Of a stretch of 64,000 nucleotides of DNA, positions 28,107 through 37,376 are shown one piece after another (positions within the stretch are counted from its first letter, which is position 1; the number at the start of each line of letters is the position of its first letter). Source of the stretch: Aeromicrobium sp. 9AM. GTDB taxonomy: Bacteria; Actinomycetota; Actinomycetes; Propionibacteriales; Nocardioidaceae. The DNA is taken from contig NZ_LR733303.1 of the NCBI RefSeq assembly GCF_902506105.1, forward strand, positions 868,001 through 932,000, in the 5' to 3' direction. The notes beneath the pieces are model-generated. The model was not told the DNA's origin and did not search any database. It saw only the letters and a program-made list of their open reading frames with translations. Made by a program: the position numbers and the translations under genes.

Positions 28107-30335
28107 ATGTCGGAATCCACACTTCACACCGCTGAGACAGTCATCGACAATGGCAGCTTCGGCACCCGCACGATCCGTTTCGAGACGGGCGTCCTCGCCC
28201 AGCAGGCCGCCGGCTCCGTCGCGGCCTTCCTCGACGACGACACGATGCTCCTGTCGGCCACCACGGCCGGCAAGCACCCCAAGGACCACTTCGACTTCTT
28301 CCCCTTGACGATCGACGTCGAGGAGCGGATGTACGCCGCCGGTCGCATCCCGGGCTCGTTCTTCCGCCGTGAGGGACGCCCCAGCGAGGACGCGATCCTC
28401 ACGTGCCGCCTGATCGACCGCCCGCTGCGCCCGACCTTCAAGAAGGGTCTGCGCAACGAGGTCCAGGTCGTCATCACGGTCCTGGCGCTCAACCCCGACA
28501 CCCCGTACGACGTCCTGGCGATCAACGCGGCCTCCGCGTCGACCCAGATCTCGGGCCTGCCGTTCACCGGTCCGGTCGGCGCCACGCGCGTCGCCCTGAT
28601 CGACGGCCAGTGGGTCGGCTTCCCGACGCACAGCCAGCTCGAGAACGCCGTGTTCGACATGGTCGTCGCCGGCCGCATCGCTGGTGACGACGTCGCCATC
28701 ATGATGGTCGAGGCCGAGTCGACCGAGTCGACCTGGGACCTCGTCCAGAGCGGTGTCCAGGCGCCGACCGAGGAGATCGTCGCCGGTGGCCTCGACGCCG
28801 CCAAGGTCTTCATCAAGCAGCTGTGTGAGGCGCAGATCGCCCTCGCCGAGACGGCCGCCAAGCCGGTTCGCGACTTCCCGATCTTCCTCGACTACGAGGA
28901 CGACGTCTACGCAGCCGTCGAGTCCGCCGCCAAGGCCGACCTGGCCCAGGCCCTCACGATCGTCAGCAAGGCTGACCGCGAGGAGCGCGAGTCCGAGATC
29001 AAGGCCGACGTCATCGACAAGCTCGGTGAGCAGTTCGAGGGTCGCGAGAAGGAGATCGGCGCTGCCGTTCGCGCCGTGACCAAGGCTGTCGTCCGCGAGC
29101 GCGTCCTGCGCGACAAGGTCCGCATCGACGGCCGTGGCCTCGAGGACATCCGTGCCCTCAGCGCCGAGGTCGGCATCGTCCCCCGCGTGCACGGCTCCGC
29201 GCTGTTCCAGCGTGGCGAGACCCAGATCATGGGCATCACGACGCTCAACATGCTGGGCCTCGAGCAGAAGCTCGACACGCTCTCGCCCGAGACGTCGCGC
29301 CGCTACATGCACAACTACAACTTCCCGCCCTACTCGACCGGTGAGACCGGCCGGGTCGGTTCGCCGAAGCGCCGCGAGATCGGTCACGGTGCCCTTGCGG
29401 GCCGTGCGCTCCTCCCGGTCCTGCCGACGCGCGAGGAGTTCCCCTACGCGATCCGTCAGGTGTCCGAGGCGCTCAGCTCCAACGGCTCCACCTCGATGGG
29501 TTCGGTCTGCGCCTCGACGCTCGGCCTGCTCAACGCCGGTGTGCCGCTACGCGCGCCGGTCGCCGGCATCGCGATGGGCCTGATCTCCGGTGAGATCGAC
29601 GGCAAGCAGACGTTCGTCACGCTGACCGACATCCTGGGAGCCGAGGACGCCTTCGGCGACATGGACTTCAAGGTCGCCGGAACGCGCGAGTTCGTCACGG
29701 CCCTGCAGCTCGACACCAAGCTCGACGGCATCCCCGCCGACGTGCTGGCCGGCGCGCTGACCCAGGCGTACGGTGCTCGCGTCGCGATCCTCGACGTCAT
29801 GGCCGAGGCCATCGACGAGCCGGACGAGATGAGCCCCTACGCTCCGCGGATCATCACGATCAAGATCCCCGTGGACAAGATCGGTGAGGTCATCGGCCCC
29901 AAGGGCAAGATCATCAACCAGATCCAGGACGAGACGGGCGCCAACATCTCGCTCGAGGACGACGGCACGGTCTACGTCGGTGCGGAGAGCGGCGACGCTG
30001 CCGAAGCCGCACGTGACGCGATCAACGCCATCGCCAACCCGACGATGCCCGAGGTCGGCGAGCGCTACCTCGGCACCGTCGTCAAGACGGTCGACTTCGG
30101 CGCGTTCGTGTCGCTGGCTCCCGGTCGCGACGGCCTGCTGCACATCAGCAAGCTGCGCGACCTCAACGGTGGCCAGCGCGTCAACAACGTCGAGGACGTC
30201 GTCAAGGTCGGCCAGAAGATCCAGGTCGAGATCGCCGAGCTCGGCGACCGTGGCAAGCTCTCGCTGGTCCCGGTCCTCGAGGACAAGGGTGACGAGGCTG
30301 CTCCGGCCGAGGAGCCGGTCAGCTCCGACGCCTGA
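28107..30335 (+). CDS. pnp: Polyribonucleotide nucleotidyltransferase (PNPase/GpsI)
   Basis: PNPase degrades RNA 3' to 5' by phosphorolysis and can add tails. The 742-residue protein holds two RNase PH domains ([14 protein letters not shown] in the first; [18 protein letters not shown] and the catalytic-site Asp region [18 protein letters not shown] in the second), an all-alpha linker, KH domain ([18 protein letters not shown]) and C-terminal S1 domain ([19 protein letters not shown]). Start ATG 28107 follows GGAAGGGA. It is followed by a GC-rich terminator. Confidence 0.98.
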   Translation: MSESTLHTAETVIDNGSFGTRTIRFETGVLAQQAAGSVAAFLDDDTMLLSATTAGKHPKDHFDFFPLTIDVEERMYAAGRIPGSFFRREGRPSEDAILTCRLIDRPLRPTFKKGLRNEVQVVITVLALNPDTPYDVLAINAASASTQISGLPFTGPVGATRVALIDGQWVGFPTHSQLENAVFDMVVAGRIAGDDVAIMMVEAESTESTWDLVQSGVQAPTEEIVAGGLDAAKVFIKQLCEAQIALAETAAKPVRDFPIFLDYEDDVYAAVESAAKADLAQALTIVSKADREERESEIKADVIDKLGEQFEGREKEIGAAVRAVTKAVVRERVLRDKVRIDGRGLEDIRALSAEVGIVPRVHGSALFQRGETQIMGITTLNMLGLEQKLDTLSPETSRRYMHNYNFPPYSTGETGRVGSPKRREIGHGALAGRALLPVLPTREEFPYAIRQVSEALSSNGSTSMGSVCASTLGLLNAGVPLRAPVAGIAMGLISGEIDGKQTFVTLTDILGAEDAFGDMDFKVAGTREFVTALQLDTKLDGIPADVLAGALTQAYGARVAILDVMAEAIDEPDEMSPYAPRIITIKIPVDKIGEVIGPKGKIINQIQDETGANISLEDDGTVYVGAESGDAAEAARDAINAIANPTMPEVGERYLGTVVKTVDFGAFVSLAPGRDGLLHISKLRDLNGGQRVNNVEDVVKVGQKIQVEIAELGDRGKLSLVPVLEDKGDEAAPAEEPVSSDA

Positions 30336-30351
30336 TCCGTACGTTTGAGGA

Positions 30352-30380
30352 GGGCCCCGTCGCAGTGCGGCGGGGCCCTT
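30352..30380 (+). terminator. Terminator after pnp
   Basis: GGGCCCCGTCGC pairs with GCGGCGGGGCCC (one G-U) around a 3-nt loop, then TT. It stands 16 bp after the pnp stop. Confidence 0.8.
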
Positions 30381-30407
30381 CTGCAATGTTCGTGAGAGCA
30401 TCAGCCG

Positions 30408-31604
30408 GTGACGACACCCCATGACGTCCTGGATGCCGCCGACCCGTTGGCCGCGTTCCGCGACCGCTTCGTGATCGACGACGACCTCGTCGCCTACCTC
30501 GACGGCAACTCCCTCGGCCGGGTGCCGAAGGCGACGGTCGAGCGCCTCACGACGTTCGTCCGCCAGGATTGGGGCAACCGGCTGATCCGCGGCTGGGACG
30601 ACTCGTGGGTCGACCTGCCGGTCACGGTCGGTGACGAGCTGGGCGCAGCCCTCCTGGGTGCGGCGCCGGGCCAGACCGTCATCGCCGACTCGACCTCTGT
30701 CAACATCTACAAGCTGCTGCACGCCGCAGCCGGCATACGCGCCGATCGCGACGAGATCGTGATCGACGCGACGAACTTCCCGACCGACCGCTACCTCGTC
30801 GAGTCCGTGGCTGCCTCGCGCGGCATGACGGTGCGCTGGCTGCAGCCCGACCTCGTCGACAACGTCACGGTCGACGTGCTCGCCGAGGCGCTGGGGGAGC
30901 GTACGGCAGTCGTCGTGCTCAGCCAGGTCGACTACCGCTCCGGGACGCTCGTCGACCTGCCCGCCATCACGCAACTCGTGCACGGCGCCGGCGCGGTGGT
31001 GATCTGGGACCTCTGCCACTCGGCCGGGATCGTGCCGATCGACCTCGACGCCGCGCAGGTCGACTTCGCGGTGGGCTGCACCTACAAGTACCTCAACAGC
31101 GGCCCCGGCGCGCCCGCGTTCATGTATGTCGCCGAGCGCCATGTCGGCGCGGTGACCCAGCCGATCGCCGGGTGGTGGAGCGCCGCCGACCTGTTCGCGA
31201 TGTCCGAGACGTACGAGGTGGCCCCGACGATCCGGCGCATGCTGAGCGGCACGCCGTCTGTGTCCGGCATCATCGCGGTGCAGGAGGGCGTACGCCTGAT
31301 CGCCGAGGCCGGCACCGACGCGATCCGCGCGAAGTCAGAGGCGCTGACGGCCTACACGATCGAGCTGCTCGACGAGGCGGGTCTCGAGGTCGTGACTCCC
31401 CGCGAGGCCGCGCTGCGCGGCAGTCACGTCACGGTGCGGCACCCGGACGCACGGCGCATCACCGATCAAATGATCGCCCGCGGTGTGGTGCCGGACTTCC
31501 GCGAGCCGGACCTCATCCGGCTCGGCCTCTCGCCGCTCACGACGTCGTTCGCCGAGGTCGAGGCCGGAGTGCGGATCCTTCGTGACTGCATCCGCAACGC
31601 CTGA
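30408..31604 (+). CDS. kynU: Kynureninase
   Basis: Kynureninase is a PLP enzyme that splits kynurenine to anthranilate and alanine. The 398-residue protein has the family start YLDGNSLGRVPKA, a substrate loop DSTSVNIYKLLH, the PLP-Asp region DLCHSAGIVPIDLD and the Schiff-base Lys in CTYKYLNSGPGAPAF. GTG start; no strong ribosome site. No tryptophan dioxygenase or kynurenine formamidase gene is beside it, so it may work with genes elsewhere or scavenge kynurenine. Its stop is 3 bp from the convergent hemerythrin gene. Confidence 0.93.
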   Translation: MTTPHDVLDAADPLAAFRDRFVIDDDLVAYLDGNSLGRVPKATVERLTTFVRQDWGNRLIRGWDDSWVDLPVTVGDELGAALLGAAPGQTVIADSTSVNIYKLLHAAAGIRADRDEIVIDATNFPTDRYLVESVAASRGMTVRWLQPDLVDNVTVDVLAEALGERTAVVVLSQVDYRSGTLVDLPAITQLVHGAGAVVIWDLCHSAGIVPIDLDAAQVDFAVGCTYKYLNSGPGAPAFMYVAERHVGAVTQPIAGWWSAADLFAMSETYEVAPTIRRMLSGTPSVSGIIAVQEGVRLIAEAGTDAIRAKSEALTAYTIELLDEAGLEVVTPREAALRGSHVTVRHPDARRITDQMIARGVVPDFREPDLIRLGLSPLTTSFAEVEAGVRILRDCIRNA

Positions 31605-31607
31605 AGG

Positions 31608-32267
31608 TCAGCCCCGCAGGTCGGCGATCTCCTTCTCGTACTTCTTGCGACCCACCAGCTTGTAGAGCAGCCGCGCTGGCGGCGGCACTCGGGTCATGAA
31701 CTGGGCGCGTTCCTCCGGTGTCTGGTCCTCGAGGATGTAGCCCAGCTGGACGAGCAACCGGTTCTTCGGCAGTGACGCCATGCCGGCCTCACCGACGGCA
31801 CTCCACTCCTGCTGGGTCATCGACGTCTCAGCGACCGGGAGGATGTCGTCCTCCTCCTGGCCGAGGTGGGCGTCCAACGTGCTGCTGATCTCGTCCATGA
31901 GGGTTGCGAGGCTCTCACGGTGCTCAGCTGACCCGTCCGCCGCCCACGTCGAGGCACGTCCTTCGACCTGGTCGAGGAGGGCCTGCACCTGTTCGTGCTG
32001 CTGGCGCATGATGCCGACGTGGATCGCGCAGGCCGGGGCGCGCGTCTCGAGCTTGTCGAAGACCAGGGACTCCTCGCCGGTGTGGTGGTGATGCAGCATC
32101 TCGGAGATCTCGACGACGTGATCCCTGACCCGACCGGCCTTGGCGGTGTCGCCGGGGTCGACTGCTCGCACCATGGGTGGGGCGAGGCGGAACTCTCGGC
32201 GGAACACGCCGTGGATCATCCGCATGTCGTCGGTGTTGCAGCCGTACTCGGTCGATGTGTCACCCAT
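31608..32267 (-). CDS. Hemerythrin HHE-domain protein
   Basis: A 219-residue protein with the hemerythrin-like four-helix bundle. Candidate iron ligands are H in MRMIHGVFRREF, HHHHTGEE near residue 59, H in MRQQHEQVQALL and HLGQEEDDILP near residue 134. Such proteins bind di-iron and sense or store oxygen or nitric oxide. The C-terminal part (VPPPARLLYKLVGRKKYEKE) is basic and conserved-looking. Divergent from dapB. Confidence 0.88.
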   Translation of the reverse strand: MGDTSTEYGCNTDDMRMIHGVFRREFRLAPPMVRAVDPGDTAKAGRVRDHVVEISEMLHHHHTGEESLVFDKLETRAPACAIHVGIMRQQHEQVQALLDQVEGRASTWAADGSAEHRESLATLMDEISSTLDAHLGQEEDDILPVAETSMTQQEWSAVGEAGMASLPKNRLLVQLGYILEDQTPEERAQFMTRVPPPARLLYKLVGRKKYEKEIADLRG

Positions 32268-32339
32268 CGCCGCACTTCCCGTCGTCGAAGGCCATCAGGA
32301 TAGGTCGCCGCCCGGTGCCGCGTACCCGGATTGGCCTCG

Positions 32340-32345
32340 TACGAT
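32340..32345 (+). promoter_or_regulatory. -10 element of dapB, probably leaderless
   Basis: TACGAT ends seven bases before the ATG at 32353, so the transcript likely starts at the initiation codon. Confidence 0.45.
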
Positions 32346-32352
32346 GAGGGCC

Positions 32353-33096
32353 ATGACACGGGTCGCGGTGCTGGGCGCCAAGGGGCGCATGGGTTCGGAG
32401 TCGGTCCGGGCGCTGGGGGATGCTGAGGGCATCGAGGTCGTGGCCGAGATCGACGTCGACGACTCGCTCGACCTCGTCGCCGAGTCCGGCGCCGAGGTCG
32501 CGCTCGACTTCACGCAGCCGGCGGTGGCCCTCGACAACGTGACGTGGTGCATCGAGCACGGCGTCAACGTCGTGGTCGGCACGTCCGGCTTCGACGACGC
32601 CAGGATCGACCGCGTACGTACGCTGCTGGGTGACGCGCCCTCGACCGGCGTGCTGATCGTGCCCAACTTCTCGATCGGCGCCGTGCTGATGATGCGCTTC
32701 GCCGCCACCGCCGCGCCGTTCTTCGAGTCGATCGAGGTCATCGAGCTGCACCATCCCAACAAGGTCGACGCTCCGTCGGGAACGGCGACACGTACCGCCG
32801 AGATGATCGCTGCCGCACGCGCCGAGGCCGGGTCGCCTCCGCTGCCCGACGCCACGACGACCGATCCCGATGGTGCTCGCGGGGCGCTCGTCGCCGGCAT
32901 CCCGGTGCACGCGGTCCGTGCCCGCGGGTTCACGGCGTCGCAGGAGGTGCTGTTCGGTGGCGCGGGGGAGACGTTCTCGATCCGCCACGACTCGATCGAC
33001 CGGGCCTCGTTCATGCCGGGCGTCGTCGCCGCCGTACGCGCCGTGTCGGACCGCCCGGGCGTCACCGTGGGCCTCGACGCCGTCCTCGGCCTCTAG
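32353..33096 (+). CDS. dapB: 4-hydroxy-tetrahydrodipicolinate reductase
   Basis: DapB reduces the DapA product on the way to diaminopimelate and lysine. The 247-residue protein shows the NAD(P) motif VAVLGAKGRMGSE, the segment VVVGTSGFDD, NFSIGAVLMMRF and the signature IELHHPNKVDAPSGTATRTAE, with catalytic His and Lys. An in-frame ATG nine bases upstream (32344) lies within the -10 region, so 32353 is preferred. dapA lies 4.3 kb downstream in the conserved order. Confidence 0.96.
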   Translation: MTRVAVLGAKGRMGSESVRALGDAEGIEVVAEIDVDDSLDLVAESGAEVALDFTQPAVALDNVTWCIEHGVNVVVGTSGFDDARIDRVRTLLGDAPSTGVLIVPNFSIGAVLMMRFAATAAPFFESIEVIELHHPNKVDAPSGTATRTAEMIAAARAEAGSPPLPDATTTDPDGARGALVAGIPVHAVRARGFTASQEVLFGGAGETFSIRHDSIDRASFMPGVVAAVRAVSDRPGVTVGLDAVLGL

Positions 33097-33100
33097 ACCG

Positions 33101-33406
33101 TCAGAGCAGGCGTACCAGGGCGGCGACCAACGCCGCAGCGAACACGACCGGCAGGAACGGCACGCGCAGCGACAGCAGCACACCCGCGACGACCAGCCCG
33201 AGCAGGCGCGCGTCGATGCGGAGCGATCCGTCGTCGGCGAACACCTGCACCGCGATCAAGGCGCCCAGCAGCGCCACGGGGATCAGGTCGGCGGCGCGCT
33301 TGGTCGTCGGGTGGTCGAGCACTCGCTCAGGCACGGACAGGCCGGCGTACTTGAGGGCGAAGCAGCCCACGATCATGATCACGATGCCGACCCACAACGA
33401 CGTCAT
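33101..33406 (-). CDS. azlD: AzlD-family transporter subunit
   Basis: A 101-residue protein with three hydrophobic segments (about 4-22, 40-56, 66-100), the small partner of AzlC-type branched-chain amino-acid exporters. Its ATG overlaps the azlC stop by four bases. It is the last gene of a four-gene operon in which every junction is an ATGA overlap. Confidence 0.85.
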   Translation of the reverse strand: MTSLWVGIVIMIVGCFALKYAGLSVPERVLDHPTTKRAADLIPVALLGALIAVQVFADDGSLRIDARLLGLVVAGVLLSLRVPFLPVVFAAALVAALVRLL

Positions 33407-34074
33407 GCTGCCGCCTTCGGGCGCCACAGCATGCCGAGCACGACGGCGGCACCCCCGCCGAGGATGATCGGCAGGCCGGCGGCGGTGAGCGGCACGAGGC
33501 CGAGGGCGACGGCCGCCCCGAACAGCGCGACCAGGCGGGCGTGCCACGACGTGAGCCGGGGCCACAGGAGCCCGAGGAAGGCCGCGCCGACCGCCGCATC
33601 GAGTCCGTACGTCTGGGGATCGCCGATCTTCTCGCCGGCCAGTGCGCCGACGAACGTCATGAGGTTCCAGAGGATGAAGATCGAGATACCGGTCCAGTAA
33701 AAGCCCAGCCGGCTCTGCCGGGTGTTCTCCCGCGTGACCGCCATGGCCGTCGACTCGTCGATCACGAAGTGCGCCGACGCGAGACGTTGAGCCCCCTTGA
33801 GGTTGAGCCTCTGCGCGAGGCTCAGGCCGTAGAACAGGTTGCGGCTGCCGAGCAGCACCGCGGTGAGCGCGCCGGTCACCGGGTTGCCGCCGGACGCGAT
33901 GATGCCGATGAACGCGAACTGCGAGGCGCCGGTGAACACCAGCAGCGACAGCACGCAGGTCTGCAGGACGTCGAGCCCGGAGGTCGTCGAGATCGCGCCG
34001 AACGAGACGCCGTACGCGCCCGTGGCCAGGCCAACTCCCAGGGAGTCGACGATGACGGAGCGGTCCGTGGTCAT
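33403..34074 (-). CDS. azlC: AzlC-family branched-chain amino-acid transporter subunit
   Basis: A 223-residue membrane protein with about six hydrophobic segments. The family motifs GAYGVSFGAISTTSGLD, VFTGASQFAFIGIIASGG and LLGSRNLFYGLSLAQ are clear. With AzlD it forms an LIV-E type exporter for branched-chain amino acids or analogues. The start overlaps the stop of the upstream GNAT gene by ATGA, so expression is coupled. Confidence 0.9.
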   Translation of the reverse strand: MTTDRSVIVDSLGVGLATGAYGVSFGAISTTSGLDVLQTCVLSLLVFTGASQFAFIGIIASGGNPVTGALTAVLLGSRNLFYGLSLAQRLNLKGAQRLASAHFVIDESTAMAVTRENTRQSRLGFYWTGISIFILWNLMTFVGALAGEKIGDPQTYGLDAAVGAAFLGLLWPRLTSWHARLVALFGAAVALGLVPLTAAGLPIILGGGAAVVLGMLWRPKAAA

Positions 34075-34613
34075 CCGATGGCGGTGTGCAGCCGGATCTG
34101 CTTGAGGGTCTCCCCGGTCTCGGTGGCGAGCTCGCGGTGGGCGCCGTCGGGCTCCCAGCCGGACTCCGTGACGAACGTCCGCAGCGCGTCGTCCGTCGAG
34201 CCGACCCACCAGACGGCACGCGTGAACTTGTCGGCGGCGAGGGTGTCGATCGCGGCCTGCAGAAGGCGCGATCCGTGCCCGGCACGCTGGTGCTCGGGGT
34301 CGATGACGAACTCGCCGATCTCGCCGTCGGCGACCTGGTCGGCGTCGGGGTCGTAGCACGGGTGCACGAGGGCGAATCCGCGTACGGCGGCCCGCTCCAG
34401 CGCCACGAGCACCCGCATGCGCGCGTCCTTGGGCGAGCTGAGCGTGGTGGTCCAGCGCTCGGCGAGCTCGTTCTGGTCGACAGACTCGAGCACCTCGGCC
34501 GGGATCAGGTCGGCGTAGCTCTCACGCCAGCTGGCCAGCTGGACGCGGACGATCGAAGTCGCGTCGTCCGGCCAGGCCAGACGTGCGCTGACGTCGGCGG
34601 TGGGCCCCGTCAT
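34071..34613 (-). CDS. GNAT-family N-acetyltransferase
   Basis: A 180-residue acetyltransferase. The acetyl-CoA region is EIGEFVIDPEHQRAGHGSRLLQAAI and the end VTESGWEPDGAHRE is family-like. The Q/R-x-x-G-x-G/A loop reads QRAGHG. The acceptor is unknown; coupling with azlCD suggests an amino-acid or analogue substrate, by context only. The start overlaps the stop of the membrane-protein gene upstream. Confidence 0.85.
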   Translation of the reverse strand: MTGPTADVSARLAWPDDATSIVRVQLASWRESYADLIPAEVLESVDQNELAERWTTTLSSPKDARMRVLVALERAAVRGFALVHPCYDPDADQVADGEIGEFVIDPEHQRAGHGSRLLQAAIDTLAADKFTRAVWWVGSTDDALRTFVTESGWEPDGAHRELATETGETLKQIRLHTAIG

Positions 34614-35110
34614 GCCTCGAGGAAGCTCTCGACGAGGTGCGACTCGGCACCTTGCGAGTCGAGCATCGCCGCGGTCATCGAGATGTTGCGCAGGCTCGGC
34701 CAGGTCTCCCAGCCGATGACCGCGAGTCCGGGGAACCCGGCGATGACCAAGGGCCATCCGCCGTAGTCGCCGACGAACGTCACGACTCCGGCAGGCAGGA
34801 GGGTGGCGAAGCAGTAGAAGAACTTGCGGACCGTCTGGGCCGCGAACACGCCGACCGCCTCGTTGCGCAGGTCGTGCGGCGGCGCGTCGACCGGCAGAGG
34901 TGAGGCAGTGAGCCACACCCGCTCGGCGAAGAACGCGCCGATGGCGATCGGGACGACCAGGGCGACGGCAAGCCACGCCGGCGGGTAGTCGGCGTCGGAC
35001 CCACCGAACATGAAGAACAGCAGCACCAGGAAGCCGCCGACCAGCCCGATCTGCAGGAGGGCGAAGTTGCGGACCTCTTTGGGAGTTGCGTCGTATTCAG
35101 CGCTCGGCAT
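34610..35110 (-). CDS. Hypothetical membrane protein
   Basis: A 166-residue protein with three to four hydrophobic segments (near 20-36, 48-62, 100-113 and 118-132) and a cytoplasmic start EYDATPKEVRNFALLQIGL. No family was recognised. It heads the operon with the GNAT protein and AzlCD and is divergent from thyA. An upstream in-frame ATG at 35128 would add six residues. Confidence 0.6.
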   Translation of the reverse strand: MPSAEYDATPKEVRNFALLQIGLVGGFLVLLFFMFGGSDADYPPAWLAVALVVPIAIGAFFAERVWLTASPLPVDAPPHDLRNEAVGVFAAQTVRKFFYCFATLLPAGVVTFVGDYGGWPLVIAGFPGLAVIGWETWPSLRNISMTAAMLDSQGAESHLVESFLEA

Positions 35111-35148
35111 GGTGAGAGTTTCGCACACGATCTGTCGGCTGGGATTGA

Positions 35149-35154
35149 TAGTCT
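35149..35154 (+). promoter_or_regulatory. -10 element of thyA, probably leaderless
   Basis: TAGTCT ends six bases before the thyA ATG; no ribosome-binding sequence is present. Confidence 0.5.
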
Positions 35155-35160
35155 GCGGAC

Positions 35161-35955
35161 ATGCGGGCCTACCTCGATCTCGTCCAGCGGATCCTCGACG
35201 AAGGGGTCGCCAAGGGCGACCGCACGGGCACCGGCACGCGCAGCGTCTTCGGGCACCAGATGCGGTTCGATCTGAGCGAGGGCTTCCCGCTGGTGACGAC
35301 CAAGAAGGTGCACCTCAAGTCGGTCGTGGCCGAGCTCCTGTGGTTCATCGCGGGCGACACCAACACCGGCTACCTGCGCGACAACGGGGTGACGATCTGG
35401 GACGAGTGGGCCGACGACAACGGCGACCTCGGACCGGTCTACGGCTACCAGTGGCGCTCGTGGCCTGCCCCCAACGGTCAGCACATCGACCAGCTCGCCG
35501 CCGTGATCGAGCAGATCAAGGCCAACCCCGACTCCCGCCGCCACGTCGTCAGCGCGTGGAACGTCGCCGAGCTCGACGCCATGGCCCTGATGCCCTGCCA
35601 CGCGTTCTTCCAGTTCTATGTCGCCGACGGCAAGCTGTCCTGCCAGATGTACCAACGATCGGCCGACGTGTTCCTCGGCGTGCCGTTCAACATCGCCTCC
35701 TACGCGCTGCTGACCCACATGGTCGCGCAGGTGACGGGTCTCGAGGTCGGCGACTTCGTGCACACGCTCGGCGACGCGCACCTATACGTCAACCACCTCG
35801 ACCAGGCGCGCGAGCAGCTCACCCGTGAGCCCCGCGACCTGCCCGAGCTGTGGCTCGACCCGTCCGTCACGTCGATCGACGGGTTCACCCTCGACTCGAT
35901 CAAGGTGACCGGCTACGACCCGCATCCCGCGATCAAGGCCCCGATCGCCGTATGA
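35161..35955 (+). CDS. thyA: Thymidylate synthase ThyA
   Basis: ThyA methylates dUMP to dTMP with methylene-tetrahydrofolate. The 264-residue protein has [17 protein letters not shown] at the start, the catalytic Cys in [13 protein letters not shown], the dUMP-binding RRHVVSAWN and [20 protein letters not shown], and the end [12 protein letters not shown]. Its stop overlaps the dihydrofolate reductase start by ATGA, the usual folate-cycle pair. Confidence 0.98.
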   Translation: MRAYLDLVQRILDEGVAKGDRTGTGTRSVFGHQMRFDLSEGFPLVTTKKVHLKSVVAELLWFIAGDTNTGYLRDNGVTIWDEWADDNGDLGPVYGYQWRSWPAPNGQHIDQLAAVIEQIKANPDSRRHVVSAWNVAELDAMALMPCHAFFQFYVADGKLSCQMYQRSADVFLGVPFNIASYALLTHMVAQVTGLEVGDFVHTLGDAHLYVNHLDQAREQLTREPRDLPELWLDPSVTSIDGFTLDSIKVTGYDPHPAIKAPIAV

Positions 35956-36425
35956 CGGTCACGATCGTCGTGGCGATCGGGTCCAACGGAGTCATCGGCA
36001 ACAACGGTGAGATGCCCTGGCCGCGCACCGGTGACCAGCAACAGTTCAAGACGCTGACGATGGGTCACCCGATCGTCATGGGCCGCACGACGTACGAGTC
36101 GATCGGTCGCCCGCTGCCGGGTCGTACGTCGATCGTGCTGACCCGCAGCCCCGACTGGCATGCTCCGGGGGTCGAGGTCGCGCACACGCTGACCGACGCA
36201 CTGGCGCTGGCGCTGGGCCGCGACGACGAGGTGTTCCTGATCGGCGGCGCCCAGGTCTACGCCGAGGCGCTGGCCGAGGGTCTCGTCGACCGCATGGTCG
36301 TCACGCACGTACGGCTGGCGCCCGATGGCGACGCCTGGTTCCCCGACCTCGACTGGTCGGCCTGGACCGAGACCAGCCGCGACACCTACGACACGTACGA
36401 CATCGCGACCTACGACCGCACCTGA
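35952..36425 (+). CDS. dfrA: Dihydrofolate reductase
   Basis: DHFR regenerates the tetrahydrofolate oxidised by ThyA, using NADPH. The 157-residue protein shows [19 protein letters not shown] near residue 14, [16 protein letters not shown] and [13 protein letters not shown]. The substrate-binding acidic residue, usually Asp in xPWxxxxDxxxF, is present ([11 protein letters not shown]). It ends 24 bp before a long palindrome that separates it from the convergent thioesterase. Confidence 0.96.
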   Translation: MTVTIVVAIGSNGVIGNNGEMPWPRTGDQQQFKTLTMGHPIVMGRTTYESIGRPLPGRTSIVLTRSPDWHAPGVEVAHTLTDALALALGRDDEVFLIGGAQVYAEALAEGLVDRMVVTHVRLAPDGDAWFPDLDWSAWTETSRDTYDTYDIATYDRT

Positions 36426-36449
36426 CCGACCGGGCGCCGGCCGTGATGT

Positions 36450-36506
36450 GGCGGCAGATCAACCGTCTGAGTCCGCGTGCGGCGCCGAAACGGTTGCTCT
36501 CCCGCC
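36450..36506. repeat. Palindrome between dfrA and the thioesterase gene
   Basis: GGCGGCAGATCAACCGT (36450-36466) matches the reverse complement of ACGGTTGCTCTCCCGCC (36490-36506) at 15 of 17 positions. The 23-bp centre holds a small CCGC-GT-GCGG hairpin. It lies between convergent genes and may terminate both. Confidence 0.7.
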
Positions 36507-36533
36507 AAATCTTGGGGCGCGCCCCTCTTGGGG

Positions 36534-37322
36534 CTACAGGAGGATCGCGAGCTGGCGGCTCTGGGCCACGAGGTTGCCGGCCTCGTCCCACAGCTCGCAG
36601 TCCTCCTCGTGGAAGCCGTTGATGACGTGGCGGGTCGTCAGGCGAGTCGCGATCCAACCTGGCACCGGGCGGCGGTGCAGGTGGACCGTGAGCTGCACGG
36701 ACATCGACTGCGCCTCGCCGATCTCGAGCACGGGCGGGGCGTACGAATCGCAGAGGAACGCGAGGGCCGGCAGGTCGATCTCGCGGCCACCGGTGAGGCG
36801 TTGCCAGATCTCCGCCGTGGGGTCACCGCTGGGCTGGCCCAGCGCCCAGCCCGGTGCCGAGCCCAGCCGGTAGTCGACCCGGTCGAAGATGGTCGAGGCC
36901 GGCATCGCGTCGGGGAAGTCCTTGGGATCGAGACAGTCGTCGGGGGCCGGCAGCGCCGGGGGAGCGCCCAGCTCGATCGACCGCCCACCCGTGCGGGAGC
37001 CGAAGCTCGCCAGGAGCTGCGCGATGTGCCGGTCGCCCTCCCAGAGCGCCGCCTCGCCGGTCTGGACACGGCGACCATGTCGCAGGGAGCTCGTGCGCAG
37101 CTCGGCCGCCCCCGTCTCGGGGGAGGCGAGGTAGGTGATCGCGCCCACCATCGGGTCGTCGGCACCCATCTCCTCGCCGAGGCCACGCAGCATCGCCGCG
37201 AGGATGTAGCCGCCGTTGGGCTTGCCGAGCGGCGTGTTCCACCGGTCCGTCAACGTCAGGTCGCGAACGCCGTCGCCCCGGGGCACGGATGCGGTGTCGA
37301 GGTCGTAGATGTCTTCGTCCAC
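36534..37322 (-). CDS. Acyl-CoA thioesterase family protein
   Basis: A 262-residue double hot-dog protein. The start GVRDLTLTDRWNTPLGKPNGGYILAAML and the second half (HRRPVPGWIATRLTTRHVINGFHEEDCELWDEAGNLVAQSRQ) match the TesB-like thioesterase superfamily; the second segment holds the usual DEAGNLVAQSRQ end. These enzymes hydrolyse acyl-CoA esters. The exact substrate is not evident. It converges on dfrA and is divergent from dapA. Confidence 0.82.
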   Translation of the reverse strand: MDEDIYDLDTASVPRGDGVRDLTLTDRWNTPLGKPNGGYILAAMLRGLGEEMGADDPMVGAITYLASPETGAAELRTSSLRHGRRVQTGEAALWEGDRHIAQLLASFGSRTGGRSIELGAPPALPAPDDCLDPKDFPDAMPASTIFDRVDYRLGSAPGWALGQPSGDPTAEIWQRLTGGREIDLPALAFLCDSYAPPVLEIGEAQSMSVQLTVHLHRRPVPGWIATRLTTRHVINGFHEEDCELWDEAGNLVAQSRQLAILL

Positions 37323-37363
37323 GTGCTCATCCTGCCGGTCGCCGCCGACACCGGCTCAAGCGG

Positions 37364-37369
37364 TAGCCT
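37364..37369 (+). promoter_or_regulatory. -10 element of dapA, probably leaderless
   Basis: TAGCCT ends seven bases before the dapA ATG and no ribosome site is seen, so the mRNA probably begins at the start codon. Confidence 0.5.
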
Positions 37370-37376
37370 CGTGGGT

